Shown here piece by piece: positions 22,580 through 31,805 of a DNA stretch of 64,000 nt. The translations under genes and the position numbers were made by a program. A model generated the notes under the pieces. The model saw only the letters and a program-made list of their open reading frames with translations, made no database searches and was not told the DNA's origin. Position 1 is the first letter of the stretch, and each line of letters begins with the position of its first letter. Location of the stretch: the NCBI RefSeq assembly GCF_016863395.1, contig NZ_BOOU01000081.1:1-64000 (forward strand), written 5' to 3'. The DNA comes from Sphaerisporangium rufum (lineage in GTDB: Bacteria; Actinomycetota; Actinomycetes; Streptosporangiales; Streptosporangiaceae).

Positions 22580-23941
22580 ATGGGTACGGGCGGGCGGCCG
22601 GAGTTGATGCGGGCGCGGTTGCGGTTGGGGTTGAGCCAGGAACAGGTCGCGGCGGCGGTGTGGGTGTCGCCGACGACGTGGAGCCGGTGGGAACGGGGCC
22701 GGCAGGCGATCCGGCCGGTGTACCGGGCGCGGTTGGCGCAGGTGTTCGGGGCCGATCCGGTGGAGGTGGAGCGGTGGGTGGACGGGGGTGGCCCGGTCGA
22801 CACCCAAGCCTGGCTGCTGCCGGACTGTAGCGAGCTGTCGCTCGCGGCTACCGTCGAGGCGGCCGGACGCCTGTGGAGGTGCGACATGGACCCCGACCGC
22901 CGCCACCTCCTCGCCGCGCTTCCGTTCGTCCCCGCCGTGCTCGGTGACTGGCTCACCGAATGGGCGTACGGCACGTCCGGCGAGCCGATCGAGGCATCAG
23001 GACCGGCGGGCCGGCTGGTGGGCCGGGCGGATGTCGAGCGGATCGATGCCGCCTGGCGGGCGTTCGCGGAGATCGACCACCGGTTCGGCGGCGGGCTGGT
23101 CCGGGCGGCGGTGGTCGACCATCTGCACTCGTCGGTGATGCCGCTGCTCAAGGGCCGCTACGACGAGCGGGTCGGCGCGGCACTGCTGAGCGCGGCGGCG
23201 CGGCTGACGCAGCTGGCGGGCTGGACGGCCTTCGACCTGGGCCGGCACGGAGCCGCCCAGCAGTACTTCGGCCAGGCGCTCCGGCTCGCCAAGGCGGCCG
23301 ACGACCCGCAGACGGCGGCCTGGGTCATGACGGCGATGACCTACCAGGCGATCCACCTCGGCCAGGGTTCCTGGGCGGTGCGGCTGGCCGGCGCGGCCAC
23401 CGAGACGGCGCGCCGCGCCCAGGCGCCGCCGGAGGCGATGGCGTTGCTGCTCGGCCGGGAGGCGTGGGCGCTGTCCCTGCACCGAGCCGGCGCGTCGAGC
23501 GACCGGACGCGGACCCAGGTCGAGCGGCTGCTGGCCGGCGCCGACCAGGCCTGCGCGGACGGTACGGGGGAGCAGGACGGCGCCTGGATGATCTCCGGTG
23601 ATCCGACCACGCTGGCGTCGCAGCAGAGCCGCTGCTGGACGCTGCTCGGCGACCACCGGCGCGGGGTCGCGGCGGCCGAGCGGGCGCTGGCCGGGCTGGC
23701 CGGCGGGTCCACCCGGGCACTCCAGCTGGCCCGGGTGAACGCCGCCGAGGCCTATCTCGGCCTGGGCGAGGTGGACCAGGCCGTAGAGATCGTCCGCTCC
23801 GCCACATCGGCCGCCGGCTCCCTGTCCTCCACCCGCCTGGCAGAACGCATCCACGGCTTCGTCCGGCGGTTGGAGCCGTACGCCGCGACGGTCCAGGTCA
23901 AAGAGTTCCGCGCCTACCTTGCAGCCGCTCTTGCCTCCTGA
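22580..23941 (+). CDS. XRE-family helix-turn-helix regulator with a TPR-like C-terminal domain
   Basis: 453 residues. HTH_XRE at about 10-60 (LMRARLRLGLSQEQVAAAVWVSPTTWSRWERG), a middle segment of the kind found in streptomycete regulators, then helical TPR-like repeats (AAQQYFGQALRLAKAADDPQTAAWVM; RVNAAEAYLGLGEVDQAVEIVRSA). Proteins of this build are abundant in Streptomyces and Streptosporangiales, where they influence development or antibiotic genes; the target here is unknown. Its ATG lies immediately after the truncated membrane gene and has no good ribosome site, so translation may depend on the upstream reading. Confidence 0.8.
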   Translation: MGTGGRPELMRARLRLGLSQEQVAAAVWVSPTTWSRWERGRQAIRPVYRARLAQVFGADPVEVERWVDGGGPVDTQAWLLPDCSELSLAATVEAAGRLWRCDMDPDRRHLLAALPFVPAVLGDWLTEWAYGTSGEPIEASGPAGRLVGRADVERIDAAWRAFAEIDHRFGGGLVRAAVVDHLHSSVMPLLKGRYDERVGAALLSAAARLTQLAGWTAFDLGRHGAAQQYFGQALRLAKAADDPQTAAWVMTAMTYQAIHLGQGSWAVRLAGAATETARRAQAPPEAMALLLGREAWALSLHRAGASSDRTRTQVERLLAGADQACADGTGEQDGAWMISGDPTTLASQQSRCWTLLGDHRRGVAAAERALAGLAGGSTRALQLARVNAAEAYLGLGEVDQAVEIVRSATSAAGSLSSTRLAERIHGFVRRLEPYAATVQVKEFRAYLAAALAS

Positions 23942-23959
23942 TCGCCTGCATTGCCCGGC

Positions 23960-24075
23960 GTGCTGGACGAGATGGCTGAGATCCTCTGTCGGCGGAGACG
24001 CCGCCGCCCTCCGGGGGCCTGACCGATCTGGCGGCGGGAGGGACGTTCGGGGCGGCCGATGTGGGTCGCTTGGGT
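23960..24075 (+). pseudogene. Decayed Phd/YefM antitoxin remnant
   Basis: One frame from 23960 reads VLDEMAEIL and another from 24016 reads GLTDLAAGGTFGAADVGRLG. These match, in order, REMIEIL and GLSDLANGRTFGETEVAAEL of the intact antitoxin at 21948, and the bases between them also align loosely. A frameshift, a shortened middle and no start remain. It is a paralogue rather than a fresh copy, since identity is only moderate. Confidence 0.45.
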
Positions 24076-24169
24076 AGGGGCTGGGTTAGCGGCTTCGCGC
24101 GGATGCGTGATCTGGTAGGGATTCGTTTCCTGGGGAGCGTGCGGGACGGACCGTCATCAGGAGCGCGTC

Positions 24170-25138
24170 GTGGTGTTTCCGAGGGATCTGGTTGTCGCGG
24201 AGTTGCCGGAGCGGCCGGTGGGGCGGGCGGCGTTGGCCGTCGAGGTTCGGGGGACGCTGGTGGTGCTGGACGCGGAGACCAGAGAGTTCGTCCGGTTGCC
24301 GCGGCCGGTGCCGGAGGCTTCGTTCCGGTCATTGTCGGCGGATGGTTCGCGGATGTTGCTGGTCAAGGACAGTGCTCGTAGTCGGGGTGGTATCTGCGCG
24401 CTCACCCTCGCGGATGGGGAAGAGCAATGGTTTGCCACTCCGGATGAGCGCAGTGACCAGGATGCGATGTTGTCGCCGGACGGTACGGTGATCGCGACGC
24501 TTGCAGACAGTGGTGAAGAGGATCCGGGGCATGCGGTCATCGGGGTACTGGATCCAGTTACGGGGTGTCGTCGTGATCTATGGCGGGCAGAGGGGGCGGC
24601 CTCGTGGGAGAGCGGATTGTGCTGGTCTCCTGATGGACGCTGGATCGCCGCCACGTACATGATCTGGGATGTGGAGTACGACGATGATGCGCTCTCGACA
24701 GTGATTGTGGATGCGGAGAACGGGGCGGTACGGATCGGACCGATCATTCGGTCCTCGCTGCTGGGCAACACCCATTCGCCCTGGGTCGACGATGACCGGC
24801 TGGCATTTCGTCGCGAGTGTATGGATGTCGATCAGTTGTTCGTGGTTGACGTAGAGAGGGGCGAGGAGACGCCAGGGCCGGAGTTCGTTGGTCATCCCTG
24901 GGGGATCATCGACGGCAGGTTCGTCTACCAGCTCAGCAGTTTGGAACGCTGGGATCCGGAGGCCAGCACCTTCTACACCACGAACCTGGACAACGCCGAT
25001 CGGTCGACCTTGTTCGTCATCCGTCCCAGGGCGGAGATCAAGCGCTTTCAACTCGCGCTGCGGGCGTTCCCCGAGGCACTTCGCGCCGCCCGGCGGTCCA
25101 CAGAGTCGAACCGACCCCCGAATCCGGCGGATCGCTGA
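24170..25138 (+). CDS. Beta-propeller (TolB/WD40-like) protein of unknown function
   Basis: 322 residues, no signal peptide or membrane span. Repeated blades are suggested by SADGSRMLLVKD, LSPDGTVIATL and WSPDGRWIAATYMIWD, with strands such as GTLVVLDAETREF and QLFVVDVERGE. The GTG start has AGGAG five to six bases upstream. The base composition is clearly lower in GC and the third positions are less biased than in neighbouring core genes, suggesting recent acquisition. A protein-interaction role is typical of such folds, but no function can be assigned. Confidence 0.65.
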   Translation: MVFPRDLVVAELPERPVGRAALAVEVRGTLVVLDAETREFVRLPRPVPEASFRSLSADGSRMLLVKDSARSRGGICALTLADGEEQWFATPDERSDQDAMLSPDGTVIATLADSGEEDPGHAVIGVLDPVTGCRRDLWRAEGAASWESGLCWSPDGRWIAATYMIWDVEYDDDALSTVIVDAENGAVRIGPIIRSSLLGNTHSPWVDDDRLAFRRECMDVDQLFVVDVERGEETPGPEFVGHPWGIIDGRFVYQLSSLERWDPEASTFYTTNLDNADRSTLFVIRPRAEIKRFQLALRAFPEALRAARRSTESNRPPNPADR

Positions 25139-25217
25139 TCGTTGGTGCCGTGTCGTGCGGTGTTCGGACCATCTGGTGCGCCGGGTGACCGGGGCCGGCG
25201 GTCCAGGGCGTGCGTCC

Positions 25218-25223
25218 TATGCT
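25218..25223 (+). promoter_or_regulatory. -10 element of a leaderless promoter for the DUF6225-like gene
   Basis: TATGCT, six bases before the GTG at 25230; identical hexamer to that before the HIT gene. Confidence 0.4.
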
Positions 25224-25229
25224 GAGTTC

Positions 25230-25505
25230 GTGGCGGATGATCAGGAGCTGGAGCGATGCCGGCACGATGTCCGGGAGTGGACGGTGGGGGAGCTTCGCCA
25301 GGCTCTTGATGGGCTTCCAGACGGAATGCGGTTGCGCATCGACGTGCCGGCGGCACCGCGGACGAACGACCCGCAGATATCGGATCAGGAACTCGTCCTC
25401 GCCGCCGCCTTTGTGGACGATGGCGACCACCTCGTGCGTGACGAACTGGTGCTGTGGGCCGACTTCGGCGCCGGCTGGTACATGCGGCCGCGAGTGGAGT
25501 CCTGA
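25230..25505 (+). CDS. Small DUF6225-like protein
   Basis: 91 residues. WTVGELRQALDGLPDGMRLRIDVPAAP followed by a C-terminal beta-rich part (LVLAAAFVDDGDHLVRDELVLWADF) resembles the actinobacterial DUF6225 family (TVGxLRxALxxLPDDTPLxVxVP). Unknown function. It starts at GTG behind a -10 element with no ribosome site, so probably leaderless. The preceding beta-propeller gene ends 91 bases earlier. Confidence 0.55.
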   Translation: MADDQELERCRHDVREWTVGELRQALDGLPDGMRLRIDVPAAPRTNDPQISDQELVLAAAFVDDGDHLVRDELVLWADFGAGWYMRPRVES

Positions 25506-25732
25506 AGGCCGGGCTGTTCGTTGCCCGTCCCGCTCTGAAAACGTCGAGGTGGCGGCTTGGCCGCCCTGCCGGACGGTGCCGCTGCTGATCACGTCGCGTT
25601 CCGGTGGTCAGGCCGAGCCGCGGACCACCCATGGCGTAGCGGCACGTGGCTCAGGTCGGCCACGGCGGGCAGCTGCCGTACGTCATTTGACGACAAATGG
25701 GGGCCTTTGCTGGCAAGTGTGAGGGCTGGGGC

Positions 25733-25738
25733 GATAAT
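25733..25738 (+). promoter_or_regulatory. -10 element of a leaderless promoter for the flavin-binding protein
   Basis: GATAAT, seven bases before the ATG at 25746. TTGCTG at 25707-25712 could be a -35 with a long (20-base) spacer. Confidence 0.4.
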
Positions 25739-25745
25739 GATGATC

Positions 25746-26339
25746 ATGGGTAAGACGTACGAGCGCATCGACGGGCGGCTGCGGGCGTTCATCGAGGACC
25801 AGCCGATCTTCTTCACCGCGACCGCGCCGCTGGCCGCCGACGGGACGGTCAACCTGTCACCGAAGGGACTCAAGGGCACGCTGGCCGTGCTGGACGAGCG
25901 GACCCTCGCCTACCTGGACGGCGCGGGCAGCAACGCCGAGACCATCGCCCATCTGCGGGAGAACGGGCGGATCACCCTGATGTGGTGCGCCTTCCAGGGG
26001 CCGCCGAACATCGTGCGGGTGCACGGCCGCGGCGAGCCGGTGTTCCGGGACGACCCGCGCTGGCTGGAGCTGATGACGCACTTCCCGGACATCGACATGA
26101 GCGACCACGGGCACCGGGCGATCATCGTGGTGCACGCCGAGCTGGTCCGGGACACCTGCGGGTACGCGGTGCCGTTCATGGCCTACGAGCAGGATCGCGA
26201 CCTGCACGCCAGGCGGTTCGCCCGCGAGGACGACGAATCGCTGAGCGACTACTTCGCCAAGAAGGAGCACGTGGCCCGGAGCATCGACGGGCTCCCCGGC
26301 CTGCCGCTGCCGCTGCCGCCGACGCCCGCCCGGGGCTGA
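25746..26339 (+). CDS. Pyridoxamine 5'-phosphate oxidase family protein (FMN-binding split barrel)
   Basis: 197 residues. FIEDQPIFFTATAPLAADGTVNLSPKGLKGTLAVLDERTLAYLDGAGSNAETIAHLRENGRITLM is the N-terminal half of the PNPOx-like split barrel and binds FMN or F420 in relatives. This group is the short general-stress or oxidoreductase type, not the biosynthetic PdxH. Substrate unknown. ATG 25746 is preferred to two ATGs 6 and 9 bases earlier because of the -10 element. It is alone on the plus strand, downstream of a 240-base gap in which I see nothing else. Confidence 0.85.
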   Translation: MGKTYERIDGRLRAFIEDQPIFFTATAPLAADGTVNLSPKGLKGTLAVLDERTLAYLDGAGSNAETIAHLRENGRITLMWCAFQGPPNIVRVHGRGEPVFRDDPRWLELMTHFPDIDMSDHGHRAIIVVHAELVRDTCGYAVPFMAYEQDRDLHARRFAREDDESLSDYFAKKEHVARSIDGLPGLPLPLPPTPARG

Positions 26340-26472
26340 CCGGCCCGCACCAGACCCCACGATGTACCGCCTTTCCCGGTGATCGCCGATATTTGGCACT
26401 TACCAGGGAGAAGTCCGACCTTCCGCCGGTAAGCTCATGGCGTTTTCCGGATATATCGGGAGGGGCGCTGCT

Positions 26473-27495
26473 GTGCGGGTAAAAAGGGTGATCGGCGGAG
26501 CACTGGCGGGGGCCGCCGTACTGGTACCCGCGGTGGCCTGCTCCTCCTCCGGCGGCGGCGCCCGCCCCGCCGGTGAGTCGGCCGCGCCGGTCGAGTCGTC
26601 GACCCCGGCCCCGTCGTCCGCGCCGCCCGAGCACCCGTTCACCGGGCAGCCGGTGGCGGCCCGCCGCCCGGTGCTCGCGGTGAAGATCGAGAACACCCAC
26701 GCCGGCAAGCCGCAGATGGGCGTGCGCAGCGCCGACCTGGTGTTCGTCGAGCAGGTCGAGGGCGGCCTGACCCGGCTGATGGCGGTCTTCTCCTCCAAGA
26801 TCCCGGCCAAGGTCGGCCCGGTGCGCAGCGCGCGCATCTCCGACCTGCACCTGCTGCCGATGTTCGGCAAGCCGGGCCTGGCCTACTCCGGCGTGCAGAG
26901 CAAGATGATCCCGCTGGTCCGCGCGGCCTCGCTGTACGACGTGTCCGACAGCGCCGCGCCGCGGGCCTATTTCCGCCAGCCCGGCCGGGTGGCGCCGTAC
27001 AACCTGTTCGCCGACACCAGGAAACTGATCGCGGCGGCGCCGAAGTCCACCAAGGCCAAGGACATCGGCCTGGTGTTCGCCGACGAGGCCCCGGCCGGCG
27101 GCAAGCCGCGCACCTCCTTCAGCGTGCGCTACCCGGCGGCCCGGTTCACCTTCACCTGGTCGGCCGCCCAGAAGCGCTGGCTGGTGGCGCAGGACGGCGC
27201 CAAGGACATGGCGGCCGAGGGCGGCCAGCTCGGCGCGCCGACCATCGTGATCCAGTACGCCAAGACCACCCGCTCGCAGTTCCACGACTTCACCGGCAGC
27301 TACACCCCGCTGATCCAGAGCACCGGCAAGGGCCGGGCGGTGGTGCTGCGTGACGGGCAGGCCTACCAGGCCCGCTGGTCGCGTCCCTCGGAGGAGGAGG
27401 GCACCACCTTCACCACCGCCGACGGCGAGCCGCTGCCGTTCGCCCGCGGCCAGGTGTGGATCGTGCTCGCCGCCCCCAAGCCCGTCCAGCCCTGA
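26473..27495 (+). CDS. DUF3048 domain putative lipoprotein (YerB-like)
   Basis: 340 residues. N-terminal VRVKRVIGGALAGAAVLVPAVACSSSGGG is a lipoprotein signal with Cys following AVA; a Ser/Pro/Ala-rich linker then leads to the DUF3048 domain: ENTHAGKPQMGVRSADLVFVEQVEGGLTRLMAVF, KVGPVRSARISD, LAYSGVQSKMI. The C-terminal part (GRAVVLRDGQAYQARWSRPSEEEGTTF) is the second DUF3048 lobe. Anchored on the outer face of the membrane; function not established. GTG with GGGAGG 8 bases upstream was chosen over an ATG 36 bases earlier. Confidence 0.85.
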   Translation: MRVKRVIGGALAGAAVLVPAVACSSSGGGARPAGESAAPVESSTPAPSSAPPEHPFTGQPVAARRPVLAVKIENTHAGKPQMGVRSADLVFVEQVEGGLTRLMAVFSSKIPAKVGPVRSARISDLHLLPMFGKPGLAYSGVQSKMIPLVRAASLYDVSDSAAPRAYFRQPGRVAPYNLFADTRKLIAAAPKSTKAKDIGLVFADEAPAGGKPRTSFSVRYPAARFTFTWSAAQKRWLVAQDGAKDMAAEGGQLGAPTIVIQYAKTTRSQFHDFTGSYTPLIQSTGKGRAVVLRDGQAYQARWSRPSEEEGTTFTTADGEPLPFARGQVWIVLAAPKPVQP

Positions 27496-27540
27496 TCCGG
27501 CGGCCCTGACCCGGCACTTGGCCGGGATGTCCAACGGCCA

Positions 27541-27564
27541 CGGCCGGACACGACGGTCCGGCCG
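27541..27564 (+). terminator. 9-bp hairpin after the DUF3048 gene
   Basis: CGGCCGGAC (27541-27549) pairs with GTCCGGCCG (27556-27564) around a 6-base loop; no T-run. Confidence 0.5.
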
Positions 27565-27587
27565 CAGGCGCCGGACCGGGCACCGCC

Positions 27588-27593
27588 TAACAT
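27588..27593 (+). promoter_or_regulatory. Candidate -10 element for pdxS
   Basis: TAACAT fits TANNNT and lies about 38 bases before the start, leaving a short leader with a GAGGA ribosome site. The -35 is unclear. Confidence 0.35.
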
Positions 27594-27631
27594 GAACGTG
27601 GAAACCATCGTCGCGCCCGTGAGGAATGACC

Positions 27632-28546
<915 letters not shown>

Positions 28547-28555
28547 CCCGGCCGG

Positions 28556-28589
28556 CACCTCGGGCTCCCGTCGCCGGGAGTCCGAGGTG
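28556..28589 (+). terminator. 15-bp hairpin terminator after pdxS
   Basis: CACCTCGGGCTCCCG (28556-28570) pairs with 28575-28589 around TCGC, with one G-T pair. No T-run. It separates pdxS from phoD, so pdxS and pdxT are probably not on one simple transcript. Confidence 0.65.
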
Positions 28590-28664
28590 ATCGTCCGGAA
28601 ATATCCCCTGTGACCTGGGTGTGGCTATACCGGGGGTTTGCTGGGGATAGTTGATGATCGTGAT

Positions 28665-30164
28665 GTGATCGACAGGCGATCGTTCCTGGTGATGGGGTTG
28701 GCGACCACGGTGCCGACCCCTCGCGTGGCCTACGCGGACCCGTTCACCCTGGGCGTCGCCAGTGGTGATCCGCTGCCGGACGGCTTCGTGCTGTGGACCC
28801 GGCTGGCGCCCGCCCCGCTGGCCGAGGACGGCCGCGGCGGCATGCCGCCGGTCCCGGTGCCGGTGCACTGGGAGGTGGCCGCCGACCCCGCCTGCGCGAG
28901 CGTGGTCCAGCGCGGCACCATGGACGCGCTGCCCGGCTGGGCGCACAGCGTGCACGTCGAGATCACCGGCCTGCCGTCCGGGCGGGAGTACTGGTACCGC
29001 TTCCGGGCCGGGCCGTACATCTCGCCGATCGGCCGGGCGCTCACCGCGCCCGCCCCGGGCACGCTGACCCGCACGCTGCGCCTCGCGGTCACCTCGTGCG
29101 CCAACTACCAGCACGGATACTTCACCGCCTATGCCCGGGTGGCCGAGGAACGCCCCGATCTGGTGCTGCACCTCGGCGACTACATCTACGAGTACGGCAA
29201 GGGCGAGATGCAGTGCCCGGGCGGCAACGTGCGCGACCACGAGGGGCCCGCCGCCCGGACGCTCGGCGACTACCGCCGCCGTCACGCCCTCTACAAGATG
29301 GACGCCGACCTGCGTGCCGCGCACGCCGCCGCGCCGTGGGTGCCGATCATGGACGACCACGAGGTGCGCAACAACTGGACCGCCCGCACCCGCACCGCGC
29401 GCCGCACGGCCGCCTTCAAGGCCTACTACGAGCACATGCCGCTGCGCGCCATCAGCGTGCCGTCCGGCGCGGCGATCCGGCTGTACCGGCGGCTGCGCTG
29501 GGGTTCGCTGGCCACCTTGCACATGCTCGACACCCGGCAGTACCGCGACCGGGTGATGTGCGGCTCGGGGTTCCGGGACTGCCCGCAGTCCGACGACCCG
29601 GGCCGCTCCATCACCGGCGCCGAGCAGGAGCGCTGGCTGCTGCAGGGCTTCCGCGAGTCCCGCGCGGTGTGGGACATCATCGGCCAGCAGGTCTTCTTCG
29701 GCCGGCGCGCCAAGGATCCCGAGGAGGACCGGGTGGTGCGCCAGGACGCCTGGGACGGGTACACCGGCTCGCGTACCCGGGTCACCCGCGGCTGGGTGGA
29801 GGCCAAGGTGCGCAACGCCGTCGTGCTGACCGGCGACGTGCACTCGCACTGGGCGGGCGACCTCGCGCTGGACTACGACGATCCGCGCTCGCCGGTGGTC
29901 GGCACCGAGTTCGCGGTCACCTCGATCACGAGCGGCGGCGACGGGCACGACCACGACCGGGCCCGGGAGGCGCTGCTGGCCCGCAACCCGCACCTGAAGT
30001 TCCACCTGCGGCGGCGCGGCTACATCCTGGTGCGCGTCGAGCCCGGCGCGCTGACCGCCGACTTCAAGGCGCTGCGCCACGTGCGCCGGCCGGGCGCCGC
30101 GGCGCGCACCGCCGCGTCGTTCATGGTCACCGAGGGCCGGCCGGGCCTGTTCCGCCAGACCTGA
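28665..30164 (+). CDS. phoD: PhoD-type alkaline phosphatase/phosphodiesterase
   Basis: 499 residues. VIDRRSFLVMGLATTV is a twin-arginine signal with a short hydrophobic core and an AYA cleavage motif, so the enzyme is exported folded. The metallophosphatase core shows GDYIYEYG, DDHEVRNNW and LTGDVHSHWAGD, the metal-binding motifs of PhoD, which hydrolyses phosphate mono- and diesters (including teichoic acid-like polymers) using Ca and Fe. An N-terminal beta domain (28-140) is usual. The start is uncertain: GTG 28665 begins just before the twin Arg; a TTG at 28638 is in frame. No Pho box was recognised upstream. Confidence 0.88.
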   Translation: MIDRRSFLVMGLATTVPTPRVAYADPFTLGVASGDPLPDGFVLWTRLAPAPLAEDGRGGMPPVPVPVHWEVAADPACASVVQRGTMDALPGWAHSVHVEITGLPSGREYWYRFRAGPYISPIGRALTAPAPGTLTRTLRLAVTSCANYQHGYFTAYARVAEERPDLVLHLGDYIYEYGKGEMQCPGGNVRDHEGPAARTLGDYRRRHALYKMDADLRAAHAAAPWVPIMDDHEVRNNWTARTRTARRTAAFKAYYEHMPLRAISVPSGAAIRLYRRLRWGSLATLHMLDTRQYRDRVMCGSGFRDCPQSDDPGRSITGAEQERWLLQGFRESRAVWDIIGQQVFFGRRAKDPEEDRVVRQDAWDGYTGSRTRVTRGWVEAKVRNAVVLTGDVHSHWAGDLALDYDDPRSPVVGTEFAVTSITSGGDGHDHDRAREALLARNPHLKFHLRRRGYILVRVEPGALTADFKALRHVRRPGAAARTAASFMVTEGRPGLFRQT

Positions 30165-30320
30165 CCCGTGGCACGCCGGGATGGGGGGCGCGGTTTGGGG
30201 TGTTGTTCCGGTTGCCAATACGCTTTTCCGGGAAGCCGGGCCAGGCGGGCCGCCGTGGCGGCCCCGGCCGGTCTCCGGGCCGCTCGCGGGCTCCCGGGCG
30301 ACGAGTGAGAGGAACCGCAG

Positions 30321-30911
30321 GTGACCACTGCGCCGACGATCGGGGTGCTCGCCCTGCAGGGCGACGTGCGCGAGCACGTCCGCGCGCTGCGGGAGTCGGG
30401 GGCCCGGCCGGTCGCCGTCCGCCGCCCGGCCGAGCTGGAGGCGGTGGACGCCCTGGTGATCCCCGGCGGCGAGTCCACCACCATGTGGAAGCTCGCCGAC
30501 GCCTTCGATCTGCTCGAACCGCTGCGGCTGCGCGTCAAGTCGGGCATGCCCGCCTACGGGTCCTGCGCCGGCATGATCATGTTGGCCGATCGGATCGAGG
30601 GCGGCACCGACGACCAGCAGACGCTCGGCGGCATCGACATGGTGGTGCGCCGCAACGCCTTCGGCCGCCAGGTCGATTCGTTCGAGTCGACGCTGGACTT
30701 CGCCGGCCGCGGCGCCATGCGCGCCGTGTTCATCCGCGCGCCGTGGGTGGAGTCGGTCGGCTCCGGCGTCGAGGTGCTGGGACTGGCCGAGCCGGGGGAT
30801 AGGATCGTCGCGGTCCGGCAGGGCCCGTTGCTCGCGACGTCCTTCCATCCCGAGCTGACCGGGGACACGCGGGTCCATTCCTATTTCGTCGAGATGGTGA
30901 GGGAGCACTAG
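30321..30911 (+). CDS. pdxT: Pyridoxal 5'-phosphate synthase glutaminase subunit PdxT
   Basis: 196 residues, class I glutamine amidotransferase. Nucleophile C82 (GSCAGM), H176 and E178 (SFHPEL) complete the triad; PGGESTT at 49-54 is the PdxT oxyanion region. Supplies ammonia to PdxS through a 12+12 complex. GTG start with GAGAGGA upstream. yebC follows after only three bases, so pdxT-yebC form an operon. Confidence 0.96.
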   Translation: MTTAPTIGVLALQGDVREHVRALRESGARPVAVRRPAELEAVDALVIPGGESTTMWKLADAFDLLEPLRLRVKSGMPAYGSCAGMIMLADRIEGGTDDQQTLGGIDMVVRRNAFGRQVDSFESTLDFAGRGAMRAVFIRAPWVESVGSGVEVLGLAEPGDRIVAVRQGPLLATSFHPELTGDTRVHSYFVEMVREH

Positions 30912-30914
30912 CCG

Positions 30915-31664
30915 ATGTCCGGCCACTCCAAATGGGCGACGACCAAGCACAAGAAGGCCGTGGTCGACGCCAAGCGCGGCAAGCTCTTCGCCAAGCTCAT
31001 CAAGAACATCGAGGTGGCGGCCCGCACCGGCGGCCCCGACCCCGACGGTAATCCCACCCTGTTCGACGCCATCCAGAAGGCGCGCAAGAACTCGGTGCCT
31101 ATCGACAACATCGAGCGGGCCCGCAAGCGCGGCGGCGGCCTGGAGGCCGGTGGCGCCGAGTGGCAGACCATCATGTACGAGGGTTACGCGCCCGGCGGCG
31201 TGGCGGTGCTGGTCGAGTGCCTCACCGACAACCGCAACCGCGCGGCCTCGGAGGTCCGGGTCGCGATGACCCGTAACGGCGGCTCGATGGCCGACCCCGG
31301 CTCGGTGGCCTACATGTTCAACCGCAAGGGCGTCGTCCTGGTCCCCAAGGGCGAGCTCGGCGAGGACGACGTGCTGACCGCGGTGCTGGACGCCGGCGCC
31401 GAGGAGGTCAACGACCTCGGCGAGTCCTTCGAGGTGGTCTCCGAGGCCGGCGACCTGGTGCCGGTCCGCAAGGCGCTGCAGGAGGCCGGCATCGACTACG
31501 ACTCCGCCGAGAGCGGCTTCCTGCCCACGATGAGCGTCCCGCTGGACGAGGATTCGGCCCGCAAGGTCTTCCGGCTCATCGAGGCCCTGGAGGACAGCGA
31601 CGACGTGCAGAACGTGTACGCCAACTTCGACGTCTCCGACGAGGTCCTCGCCAAGCTCGACTGA
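30915..31664 (+). CDS. YebC/PmpR family translation or transcription factor
   Basis: 249 residues, full length. Starts [37 protein letters not shown], the invariant N terminus of the TACO1/YebC family, and ends with [15 protein letters not shown]. Older work describes DNA-binding regulators (PmpR, E. coli YebC near ruvC); recent work on YebC2/TACO1 shows rescue of ribosomes stalled at proline stretches. Either way it acts in the cytoplasm. Its place just before ruvCAB is the common bacterial arrangement, although an eis-like gene lies between. Confidence 0.95.
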   Translation: MSGHSKWATTKHKKAVVDAKRGKLFAKLIKNIEVAARTGGPDPDGNPTLFDAIQKARKNSVPIDNIERARKRGGGLEAGGAEWQTIMYEGYAPGGVAVLVECLTDNRNRAASEVRVAMTRNGGSMADPGSVAYMFNRKGVVLVPKGELGEDDVLTAVLDAGAEEVNDLGESFEVVSEAGDLVPVRKALQEAGIDYDSAESGFLPTMSVPLDEDSARKVFRLIEALEDSDDVQNVYANFDVSDEVLAKLD

Positions 31665-31791
31665 GGGTGCGGATGCGGGTGAACGCCTTCCGGGGGCCGG
31701 TCGGCCACGGGTCCTGACCCGGATCCGCCGGCGCGGCCCGCGGGAGGCGGGCGGGCCGGGAAACCGGTCGACCCGCGGGAGCCGCGCCCCG

Positions 31792-31797
31792 TAGGTT
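31792..31797 (+). promoter_or_regulatory. -10 element of a leaderless promoter for the Eis-like gene
   Basis: TAGGTT, eight bases before the GTG at 31806; GTCGAC at 31768-31773 is a weak -35 with an 18-base spacer. Confidence 0.4.
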
Positions 31798-31805
31798 GTA
31801 CGGTC

